From: Gemmatimonadota bacterium
Lineage (GTDB): Bacteria; Gemmatimonadota; Gemmatimonadetes; Gemmatimonadales; GWC2-71-9
Reading direction: 5' to 3'
Assembly: GCA_022563595.1 (NCBI GenBank)
Contig: JADFNB010000001.1
Location: 129,416-175,896 of the forward strand
DNA: 46,481 bases
The notes below the pieces were generated by a model. The model saw nothing but the letters and a program-made list of their open reading frames with translations. It made no database searches and had not been told where the DNA came from. A program made the translations under genes and the position numbers. Below are positions 6,969-15,133 of this stretch, piece after piece (the first letter of the stretch is position 1; each line of letters opens with the position of its first letter).

Positions 6969-7338
6969 ACGTCGGCCTCCTGATGCCGAATGATACCCCG
7001 ATCCTCGGCTGCCGTCTAACTGACTCTGCGTGAACCGGGGTCATGCGCGTGATTGGGCAGCCAGGCGTCGTGCCAAGGTAGTATCTGGGACCGCCTCGGT
7101 GGGAGGCGACTGCTCGGTCTCAACGGCATCGAGCAGGTGAGCCCATAATGGTGTCTGGACGCCACGGCGAGTGACGTCCTACCCGATACGACAGGCAATC
7201 GCCGCTTTCGCTCGCGACCCGGCAGGAAAACACCTGAGCCGCATGCGACAAGCGGCGAGCACCGCTCGCCGCCATCGGACCGCTACGTGCCCTTGACAGG
7301 GCCCTTCTTAGTGGTGTTAGGCGCCTCGCCGCAAGCAG
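6969..7338. other. No gene recognised; contains a perfect inverted repeat
   Basis: This stretch lies upstream of hicB and downstream of the antitoxin-like gene, both minus strand, and should hold the hicBA promoter near its left end. At 7252-7272 there is a perfect 9-bp inverted repeat with a 3-nt loop and no T tract. Nothing else is supported. Confidence 0.45.
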
Positions 7339-7575
7339 CTATGCGTCCTTGCGACGTCGGAGCACGGGGGCGAGCGCACGTAGGGCCTCGTTTACGGCGG
7401 CGGAATCCGGGAAGACGTCCATCACCGACGGGTCCAGAACCACGACGTTCGTTCCTTCGCGATACCGCGCGGCGGTCACACCGCGCCGACCCTTCGAGAA
7501 GTCGTACTCGGGACGCATCGTGTCTTCGTCCGCGGCTGGCGGCTCGTGCTTAGCTTTGTCCTTCTTCATAGTCAT
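7339..7575 (-). CDS. Orphan antitoxin-like protein
   Basis: 78 residues from the ATG at 7575 (MTMKKDKAKHEPPAADEDTM); the open frame extends upstream but that part is not protein-like. The body RPEYDFSKGRRGVTAARYRE followed by GTNVVVLDPSVMDVFPDSAAVNEALRALAPVLRRR matches a group of short proteins with 'YDFS.G.RG....RY..G.nvV.LDPDva..Fp...vNeaLR.la' that genomes usually label antitoxin components of toxin-antitoxin systems. The usual partner toxin is not adjacent: the upstream gene is a lipoprotein. Assignment rests on recall of the family pattern. Confidence 0.6.
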   Translation of the reverse strand: MTMKKDKAKHEPPAADEDTMRPEYDFSKGRRGVTAARYREGTNVVVLDPSVMDVFPDSAAVNEALRALAPVLRRRKDA

Positions 7576-7673
7576 GGCGCTCGCGCCCACACGTGATCGA
7601 AGCCTTGGAGAATCGCGCCTGGTGCTGTGTATCCGACTGTGACGATAGCCACGGCCGTCTTGGCCAATGTCCC

Positions 7674-8009
7674 CTAAGGGATCCACCAAGCCTCTTGAAC
7701 AACTTCTTCACCAGGATTGAGCGGTAGCTCGCAAGACCCGATGCCGCAGAACGAACCGTGCGACTGGAGTCCCGTCAGGTCACGAATGGCACCGGCACCG
7801 AGCCCGAATCCGCGGACCGTGCCCGGAGCAGTTCCCACGTTGGTGACGGACCACCGCACCAACACCGAGTCACCGATACTCACGGAATCGGGTACGGCTC
7901 CCACCCAGATCCGGAAGAACGGCCGAGGCTCAATCTGCGGTTCCGTAGGGGTGCGATCGCACGACACAAGGAGGACGAAGCCCGCAAGGGCAACTGGGAG
8001 CACTCTCAT
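7674..8009 (-). CDS. Small predicted lipoprotein with Ig/CARDB-like strand pattern
   Basis: 111 residues. MRVLPVALAGFVLLVSCDRT is a lipoprotein signal with lipobox LVSC. The mature part FRIWVGAVPDSVSIGDSVLV, RWSVTNVGTAPGTVRGFGLG and LNPGEEVVQEAWWIP has the strand spacing of Ig-like domains found in extracellular proteins ('svsvGd.v.l.wtVtN.Gt'). It contains two cysteines (CGIGSC) that could pair. No catalytic function is apparent. It lies between the orphan antitoxin-like gene and the decayed ParE-type toxin. Confidence 0.6.
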   Translation of the reverse strand: MRVLPVALAGFVLLVSCDRTPTEPQIEPRPFFRIWVGAVPDSVSIGDSVLVRWSVTNVGTAPGTVRGFGLGAGAIRDLTGLQSHGSFCGIGSCELPLNPGEEVVQEAWWIP

Positions 8010-8257
8010 ACATCCACCTTCGAAGAGGGCTTTGTTTCACGTAATCTAACAACTAGAGCGAGAAGCCGGCTGTGATCGGCATGAAGCCCACCCCGCGCGT
8101 CCGGTTCAACGATCGGGAAGGCCTCGGGGTGCTCCTCGATCAGGCTTACTGCAGCGTCCACCGCATGTGCGAACTGCACTCCGAGGCCGGAGACACGAGC
8201 TTCATACCAATCATGCGCCTGAAGCAATTCGGCCTCTGCTTGGGGCCGAAAAGCAAT
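8006..8257 (-). pseudogene. RelE/ParE-type toxin remnant
   Basis: The minus-strand frame reads IAFRPQAEAELLQAHDWYEA, then RVSGLGVQFAHAVDAAVSLIEEHPEAFPIVEPDARG. This is the N-terminal two-thirds of a ParE/RelE-superfamily toxin (the 'AE.DL.eA..WYe....gLG..F...v......i...P..fp' pattern). After DARG the frame runs into unrelated sequence; the expected core strands (RRxLLxRFPYxVxY) are absent. The start codon is also gone, because a deletion has fused this region to the 3' part of the upstream antitoxin gene in another frame. The toxin is almost certainly inactive. Confidence 0.65.
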
Positions 8258-8436
8258 GCGGCGCGCGACGCCGGATCCCGTTCATGTTCAGCCCATCGAC
8301 GCTCAAGCTCCTCGCGCTGCTCCGGGGTCAGAGGGAGCGACTGCGTATCTTGGGCAATGCTGTCCCAGATCTGCTCGACGAGCGCGAGCCGATCTGGAAT
8401 GCTCAAGCTGTGGAAGTCAATCGCCGGCTTTACCAT
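8146..8436 (-). pseudogene. Addiction-module antitoxin (TIGR02574-like), C-terminus replaced by deletion
   Basis: From the ATG at 8436: MVKPAIDFHSLSIPDRLALV, EQIWDSIAQDTQSLPLTPEQ, REELERRWAEHERDPAS. This is the pattern of addiction-module antidotes paired with RelE/ParE toxins. Members normally continue with a short AIPWEEV...-like tail and stop just before the toxin. Here RDPAS is followed directly by the start region of the toxin read in the wrong frame (RAALLFGPKQRPN), as expected from a deletion of a few tens of bases across the junction. The dimerisation region survives but the toxin-binding tail is lost. Confidence 0.6.
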
Positions 8437-8708
8437 GTGTGAAAGTTCCACTTTCCAAGTTCGGGGCGCAAGCGCGCTTCCGGCTAACGACTCCGCGTTC
8501 GAGCTGCGGGCGATCCCCCGAGCCAGGCGAGCCGCCGTGTGCTTGTAACGATGCACAGACCAGGCGCTCATATCAACGACTTCCTTTGAAACGAACGCGC
8601 CCGGCAGCTCCTAACCGCGTGATGTTTCCAAGAAGTGCCCTCAAGGAGTAACGTCTCGATAAGAGGTCTCACGCCTCACGATCCGGTACGACCAGGAGGG
8701 CACTCCCA

Positions 8709-9107
8709 TGTTCCTACTCCGGCATCGACCAGCACAAACGCGATTGCTTCATCACAACCTACGGGCCCGAGGGCGCGATCGTCAAACAGGTCCGTGTCCC
8801 CAACGCGCCCCTCCAGCTCCAGCGCTACTTCGCGCAGTTCTCCGGCCCGCACCGGGCTGTCGTCGAATCCACCGGCAGCTGGTACTGGCTAGCAGATCTC
8901 CTCGGTGACCTGCACGTCGACCTGTGCCTGGCACACGCCACCTGGCTCAAGGCCATTTCCGCCGCCAAGGTCAAAACCGACCAGGTCGATTCCGATGTCC
9001 TCGCCCTGCGGACCCCGCGACCTCATGCGCACCCGCCTGCGCCTGGTCGAGAAAGTTACCAGTGCGAAGAACAGCATCGACCGCCACGACCGGCTGTCTG
9101 GATCAAT
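8709..9107 (+). pseudogene. IS110-family transposase fragment, frameshifted
   Basis: From about 8715 one frame reads YSGIDQHKRDCFITTYGPEG, AIVKQVRVPNAPLQLQRYFA, QFSGPHRAVVESTGSWYWLA, DLLGDLHVDLCLAHATWLKA and ISAAKVKTDQVDSDVLALR. This is the DEDD domain of IS110-type transposases, with the acidic residues in GID, VES, KTD and QVD. At about 9017 the homology shifts frame to RDLMRTRLRLVEKVTSAKNSID and then ends. The N-terminus is also out of frame with the nearest ATG (8709), and the C-terminal serine-containing domain is missing. No flanking repeats were identified. It is a dead element within the tRNA-flanked region. Confidence 0.8.
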
Positions 9108-9323
9108 AAGGCCGTCGGATGTGGGTGCGAGGAACAAAACGAGTTCGTAGGATGCCCCAGGAGCGCCGAACTCGAGGCGCGAGGATACAAGCTACCCCCG
9201 ATTCCAGGGTGACCAAGCCAGCCGAGGGAGAGATATTAACAGCTATGGCTCACTAATCTCGAACCGGAGGTGTCTCACTTACGTTGACAGGTTCCGCCCT
9301 TCCCGCCCAAGAGTCCGGCGGCG

Positions 9324-9675
9324 GACACGGTTCTCCTCGTGCACACCGCGAGCGAATCGGATCGTGTCGCCGCCGCTACGCGCTGGGCGCAGCGCATCAA
9401 GACACGGATCTATCAGAGGCGGTGGGAGGAGTACTAGGACCAGTTTCGCCAGGAGCTGACGCACGGAGCTAGCGCACGATGAAAAGGCGCGGAAGCGCTT
9501 CGAGCGGGAGGCAGTGGGATTTGAAGTTTCTGGCACCCACGTGCGCTCCCTGGCGACGGCGATGCGGAAGTGCCGGGGGCATCCGACGGTTCCGACCACG
9601 CCGGCGGCCGACGACCGGCTCCTGAGCTCACAGGCCCCGGCGTGGTTCACCGCGTATCCAAGGGTAGCGCGATAG
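9324..9675 (+). pseudogene. Unidentified decayed gene
   Basis: Two consecutive coding-like frames are seen. The first reads DTVLLVHTASESDRVAAATR and WAQRIKTRIYQRRWEEY to an in-frame TAG at 9435, continuing DQFRQELTHGASAR. The second, shifted by one base, reads DEKARKRFEREAVGFEVSGT and HVRSLATAMRKCRGHPTVPTT to TAG at 9673. The residue composition (charged helices) looks like one protein broken by a stop and a frameshift. I do not recognise the family. Confidence 0.35.
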
Positions 9676-9818
9676 GGTTCGCTAGTCTACGATGGTCTTG
9701 AGCACATCATTCACAACAACGGCCACGTTGCGCCGTGTTGAATCGGTGTGCTCACTAACCGGAGGCTTGACAAATCCGGCCACATAGAAAGCTGCAAGTC
9801 GCTGTAAGGAATGGAAAC

Positions 9819-10259
9819 ATGACAACGCAATGTCGAATCATTGTATTACTCGCCCTTGTCACGTCGTTCTTGCCAGTGTGTACCGTGTATGCACAGGCGG
9901 ATCCGCAAGCGCAAGACATCAAGCGATATCTTAACGGGCAAAAAATACTCGTGTCGTATCGCGAGGGTGGCCCGATCTATGGTACGTACTTTTTTCTAGA
10001 AGTTCATTATTGCTCGACGGGCCAATACGCGCTATTCGGCCGAAGCCGGAGACAGACTGTTCTCGATAATTGGCAGGTAAACAACTGGGAGGAACATGGG
10101 CGCTGGGACGTGATCCGCTTTCAGGGACAGGTTGGTGTCCAGTCCATCTCAACTTCGGGCAAACGTGACTTTGTTCCAGTTCGTCTCCTGCCCGATGGCC
10201 GTCTCTGGGTTGGTGATGGCGTCTCGATACAGCGACAGGGTACGGCGCAATGCAGATGA
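9819..10259 (+). CDS. Secreted hypothetical protein, lower GC than its neighbours
   Basis: 146 residues. MTTQCRIIVLLALVTSFLPV then CTVYAQA is a signal peptide with an Ala-Gln-Ala cleavage region. An AAGGA lies about 10 bp before the ATG. The mature part DIKRYLNGQKILVSYREGGP and IYGTYFFLEVHYCSTGQYAL, then WEEHGRWDVIRFQGQVGVQSISTSGKRDFVPVRLLPDGRLWVGDG resembles a small beta-rich domain; the two mature cysteines (HYC, AQC) may pair. No family is recognised. Base composition is visibly lower in GC than the flanking core genes, consistent with acquired DNA. It is the gene nearest the tRNA end of the island. Confidence 0.65.
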   Translation: MTTQCRIIVLLALVTSFLPVCTVYAQADPQAQDIKRYLNGQKILVSYREGGPIYGTYFFLEVHYCSTGQYALFGRSRRQTVLDNWQVNNWEEHGRWDVIRFQGQVGVQSISTSGKRDFVPVRLLPDGRLWVGDGVSIQRQGTAQCR

Positions 10260-10533
10260 CTCGGCCTGAAACTCCACCAAGGAGATGTGCGAGACAGACG
10301 CCTATGTCGCGTTTGAAGCCGAGCGCGTAGTTAGCGACCCACGGCGCCCACCTCGTCAACGCCGAGTTGCGTTTCGCGGTTCAGTGGGTCGATGCGGGGA
10401 GGGACCTGGCGGCGGGAACCGAACGCCTGGCGTCGCTTGGCAGGCACACTATAGGCACAGTAGACACTTCCAGCCAAGAAAATGGAGTCCCCACCAATAC
10501 GAGAACTCCTCTAGTCACTTCGACTTATGCTGA

Positions 10534-10553
10534 ATAGCGGAGGAGGGACTCGA
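10534..10553. repeat. tRNA-end copy of the 20-bp direct repeat (candidate proximal att site)
   Basis: These bases cover part of the T loop, the 3' half of the T stem, the 3' acceptor strand and the first base beyond the tRNA on the minus strand. They are identical to 3131-3150. The intact tRNA plus a distal partial copy 7.4 kb away defines a candidate integrated segment at 3131-10534. Confidence 0.8.
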
Positions 10554-10608
10554 ACCCCCGACACGCGGATTATGATTCCGCTGCTCTAACCAGCTGAGCT
10601 ACTCCGCC
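10535..10608 (-). tRNA. tRNA with CAT anticodon (elongator tRNA-Met; tRNA-Ile2 possible)
   Basis: The minus strand folds into a full cloverleaf. The acceptor strand GGCGGAG pairs with CTCCGCT (G-U at the end). The D arm contains AGCTCAGCTGGTTAGAGC, the anticodon stem GCGGA/TCCGC encloses loop ATCATAA (anticodon CAT), and the T arm has the TTCGAGT loop. The discriminator is A and no CCA is encoded. The D arm and loop resemble elongator tRNA-Met, but CAT is shared with tRNA-Ile2, whose C is modified to lysidine, so identity is not certain. It lies downstream of the eno unit, on the same strand. Its 3' end forms one of the two island-border repeats. Confidence 0.93.
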
Positions 10609-10703
10609 CAGTTTTTCCTGCCCTGCCCCACTACCTGACGGACCGGCCATCGGGGGCAGGCTAGGAATCTTAACCGGCTCCCCGGCACACGTTCAACACG
10701 CAC

Positions 10704-10898
10704 TCAAGACGACAGCGTCGGCACGGCACGCGACGGTACGGCGCAGCCGAGGTATAGGGCGAGAAATAACTTGTGCTCCGGTATCCTGCGCCGCAACTGC
10801 TCCTCGAATGCGGGATCGTCCAGACCGAATATCCCGATGCCGTGCGGGGTGTACTCGAAGCCTCGGCGCACTTCACAAACCCTCGGGGGATTGAGCAC
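10704..10898 (-). CDS. Small hypothetical protein downstream of the FtsB-like gene
   Basis: 64 residues from a GTG at 10898: MLNPPRVCEVRRGFEYTPHG, IGIFGLDDPAFEEQLRRRIP, EHKLFLALYLGCAVPSRAVP. The sequence has protein-like composition and begins 24 bp after the stop of the FtsB-like gene on the same strand, so it may be the last gene of the eno unit. GGCGAG just before the GTG is a weak ribosome-binding site. No domain is recognised and the short length leaves doubt. Confidence 0.4.
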   Translation of the reverse strand: MLNPPRVCEVRRGFEYTPHGIGIFGLDDPAFEEQLRRRIPEHKLFLALYLGCAVPSRAVPTLSS

Positions 10899-10922
10899 CT
10901 CGCCGGTAACTGATCGAGAGCG

Positions 10923-12520
<1,598 letters not shown>

Positions 12521-12660
12521 CGCGAATCCAGACGCCCAGCACCGGTCGGGAGAAGGTCCTCGGGCGGCTCCGTCGCATGGGCGGAAAACAACGCCTCGCA
12601 CCCGAGTTCGCGCTCGATGTCGTGGCGGCCGGCGCCCCCGCCCCCGCCCCGGTCCCGCGC

Positions 12661-13254
12661 CTACCGGCGATACATGATGTGCGCCCAAGCCGTGCCCGCT
12701 CCCATCAGCCACGGACCCTCGGCAGCCGGGCGGGCCGATATGCCGGACGACTCTTCGGTGGCGTAGGCCACGTAGACCACGTACAGGCCGGCTGCACCGG
12801 GCGCTGTGCCCGTTGCCGGATCGAAGATTCCCTCTTCCCCGGTCAACGAGTAGAGCGCGGCCGGATGATCAGGCATCGTGAGCGTTCCGGCCTCGATCTC
12901 CGCAATGCGTATCGCCCGCCGCTCGGCAGCGTTTTTCCCCTGCGCCCGCAGCTCGCGTCCCCGGGCCATGAACGGACCGAGCGACTCATGGTAGCAGGCG
13001 GTATGGAATCCCTCCCGCATCGGATCGTCCGCCAGGCAGATCATCGTGTTCGTACCTTCACGCAACACGACCATCCGCCCGTCCCCATCCCCGTCCCCGT
13101 ACCCGAGCACCTCGGCGCCGCGGCGCAACGGCTCGGGGAGGGGGCTCACCGCCTCGGCGATCTGGCGCTCGACCGACTTCTCCTGGGCAACGACGGGTAT
13201 GGCGGCGCAACCGAGCAACGCGGCGGCGAGCGGAACCGAGCGAGCCAGTTTCAT
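12661..13254 (-). CDS. Secreted hypothetical protein
   Basis: 197 residues. MKLARSVPLAAALLGCAAIP then VVAQ is a signal peptide; Cys16 within it could also be read as a lipobox (LLGCAA), but the following VVAQE fits signal peptidase I. The mature protein contains AEAVSPLPEPLRRGAEVLGY, GDGDGDGRMVVLREGTNTMI, CLADDPMREGFHTACYHESL and ends PWLMGAGTAWAHIMYRR. Known domains are not recognised; the LREGTNTMICLADDP region is striking and probably conserved. Its ATG overlaps the plsC stop by 4 bp (ATGA), so the two are translationally coupled. Confidence 0.7.
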   Translation of the reverse strand: MKLARSVPLAAALLGCAAIPVVAQEKSVERQIAEAVSPLPEPLRRGAEVLGYGDGDGDGRMVVLREGTNTMICLADDPMREGFHTACYHESLGPFMARGRELRAQGKNAAERRAIRIAEIEAGTLTMPDHPAALYSLTGEEGIFDPATGTAPGAAGLYVVYVAYATEESSGISARPAAEGPWLMGAGTAWAHIMYRR

Positions 13255-14009
13255 ACGGTCATCTCTTTCTGTGTCTTGGAGCGCAGATCTTCCCGGGCGC
13301 GATCACGCAGCCGCTCGACAGCCGCCTGCGATCGGGTCACGAGTTCGCTGCGGTCCTCGTATGTCATGCCTTCGGTCGGGATCGGGTCGTCGAAGTATAG
13401 GGTGATGGGACGCGGATGAATGAGCAGTGATGCCTTCGGGAGAATGTCGAACGTATTGGCGCAGTAGACGGGCACCACCGGCACCTGCGCGGCGATCGCT
13501 AGCACGAACGGTCCCTTCTTGAAAGGCTGTAGCTCGCCGGTGCGGCTGCGGGTCCCCTCGGCGAACACGACCGTGCTCAGTCCGTCCCGGATCCACCCCG
13601 CCACCTCCTCGTACGCCTCGAGCGCCTGCGCCCGGTTTGCTCGATCTACGTAGATGTGGCCCGCGGCTTTCATGGCTCGGCCGAGCAACGGGATCGAGGC
13701 CATCTCTTTCTTGGCGACGAATCGCAACGTCCCGGGGATCCAGCCGGCCAGCGCCAGGATGTCGAACCACGACTGATGGTTCGACACGTATACCACTGGC
13801 CTATCGCTGGGCACCTTCTCGAACCCGGCCAACCTGACCGGGCATCCGGCCGCGCGGAGCAGTGCCCTGGACCATTCACGGGCTGCCTGGTCGTAGACCC
13901 CGCCCGTACGATGTTTGACGCCCAGGAAGGCCGCGACTATGCAGGCGGTGGCCCAGTATACCGTGAAGGTGATGAGGGTGAGGTAGTACAGCAACGTTCG
14001 CAGGATCAC
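13251..14009 (-). CDS. plsC: 1-acyl-sn-glycerol-3-phosphate acyltransferase
   Basis: About 252 residues from the GTG at 14009; an in-frame start at 14036 would add nine residues. It transfers an acyl chain to lysophosphatidate to make phosphatidate at the inner membrane. An N-terminal hydrophobic segment (LLYYLTLITFTVYWATACIVAAFLGV) is followed by the acyltransferase motifs: NHQSWFDILAL (NHxxxxD), AKKEMASIPLLGRAM, VVFAEGTRSRTGELQPFKKG (FxEGTR) and VPVVPVYC. The C-terminus (RSELVTRSQAAVERLRDR) is helical. A 49-codon minus-strand frame (14155-14009) ends in a GTGA overlap with the GTG start, which may be chance. The 4-bp overlap with the next gene suggests an operon. Confidence 0.93.
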   Translation of the reverse strand: MILRTLLYYLTLITFTVYWATACIVAAFLGVKHRTGGVYDQAAREWSRALLRAAGCPVRLAGFEKVPSDRPVVYVSNHQSWFDILALAGWIPGTLRFVAKKEMASIPLLGRAMKAAGHIYVDRANRAQALEAYEEVAGWIRDGLSTVVFAEGTRSRTGELQPFKKGPFVLAIAAQVPVVPVYCANTFDILPKASLLIHPRPITLYFDDPIPTEGMTYEDRSELVTRSQAAVERLRDRAREDLRSKTQKEMTV

Positions 14010-14185
14010 GGCAACCCCGCCGTCCTCGCGCCGCATCGCGCGGCTGAGAGCCGCGGTTCGGCCCGTCTGTCGGTGACCCGACCGCTCGATCCATAGGGAG
14101 AGCCAACTGTCGACCGCGGCGACAGATCAGCCGGGTCGTGGCTCTCAGTCACCATGCGCGCTCCCCCAAAAGGGGGCTCAACGAC

Positions 14186-15133
14186 TCAGAAATGCGAGAA
14201 CCCTCCCTCCACGTCGACCGGTTGACCATTCCGCACGACCCGCACCCCAGTCCCTTCTTCGATCCGCCCAATGTGCGTGAGCGGAACGCCGAACTCCACC
14301 TCGAACTCGCGTCCCAGCGAGTCCGGCGTCTCGCCCGGTAGCGCCACGAGCAGCTCGTACTCCTCGCCACCCGCGATGGCGGACTCCCAGTCAGCGGACG
14401 CATGGATCGGCACGCGATCGGCCTCGATGACGCACACGACGCCCGACGCGGCGGCGAGATGGCCGGCGTCACCCACCAGCCCATCACTCAGGTCGATCAT
14501 TGCCCTCGCGCCCCGATCGCGGAGCCAGGCACCCTCGGCGATTCGCGGGGTCGGGTGAGCGAACCGCGCGCGCGCCTCAGCACTCGGCTCGCGCCCCTCC
14601 GACCACGCGCGCACCGCCGTCACCGCACCACCCAGCCGTCCGGTGACCCACAGCCCGTCACCGGGCCGCGCACCGGCACGGGACACGGGAGCCGGCGCCC
14701 GACCCACCACGACCACGTCGATGGTGACGTGCTCGCTGCGCACGAGATCCCCACCCCACACCTTCGCCCCGACATACGCGGCCGCCCGCGCGACCCCGTC
14801 CATCAGCTCGGTCAGGAACGCCTCCGATCGTTCACCCGGCACCCCAACGCTGGCGAGCACGCCCACCGGCTGCGCCGCTACCGCCGCAAGATCGGAAAGC
14901 GCCCCCGCCGCCGCGCGCCATCCGATCTCCACCGGATCGAGCCACCCGAGACGAAAGTGCTGTCCTTCGATGGCCAGATCGGTCGAGATGGCGAGACGCT
15001 CGCCACCCACCTCGACCAGCGCCGCGTCGTCGCCCAGCGCGGCACCGTGCCCACCGAGGGCTCGCCACACGGCGCGGATACGGTCGAACTCCGGACCCGG
15101 GCCGAGCGCCACACCGTCGCCGCCCTCCGTCAC
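14186..15133 (-). CDS. thiL: Thiamine-monophosphate kinase
   Basis: 315 residues. The GTG at 15133 overlaps the stop of the upstream propeller gene by 4 bp (GTGA); upstream in-frame sequence overlaps that gene and is not ThiL-like. The enzyme phosphorylates thiamine monophosphate to thiamine diphosphate with ATP. Motifs in order: FDRIRAVWRALGGHGAALGDDAALV with the Mg-binding GDD near residues 34-36, ISTDLAIEGQHFRLGWLDP, ALSDLAAVAAQPVGVLAS, VWGGDLVRSE, GDGLWVTGRLGGA, MIDLSDGLVGDAGHLAAAS and IAGGEEYELLVALP. All family signatures are present. No other thiamine gene is nearby. Confidence 0.95.
   Translation of the reverse strand: MTEGGDGVALGPGPEFDRIRAVWRALGGHGAALGDDAALVEVGGERLAISTDLAIEGQHFRLGWLDPVEIGWRAAAGALSDLAAVAAQPVGVLASVGVPGERSEAFLTELMDGVARAAAYVGAKVWGGDLVRSEHVTIDVVVVGRAPAPVSRAGARPGDGLWVTGRLGGAVTAVRAWSEGREPSAEARARFAHPTPRIAEGAWLRDRGARAMIDLSDGLVGDAGHLAAASGVVCVIEADRVPIHASADWESAIAGGEEYELLVALPGETPDSLGREFEVEFGVPLTHIGRIEEGTGVRVVRNGQPVDVEGGFSHF

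Noticed and set aside
9768-9790. TTGACA upstream of the secreted protein at 9819 as a promoter
   Set aside because: No acceptable -10 at 16-18 bp spacing was found.
10285-10533. Plus-strand 82-codon frame between the secreted gene and the tRNA
   Set aside because: No ribosome-binding site, low-complexity Arg/Gly composition, overlaps the tRNA flank.
14158-14178. Short C/G hairpin after thiL as a terminator
   Set aside because: The stem is only five base pairs with no T tract, so it was not listed as a feature.
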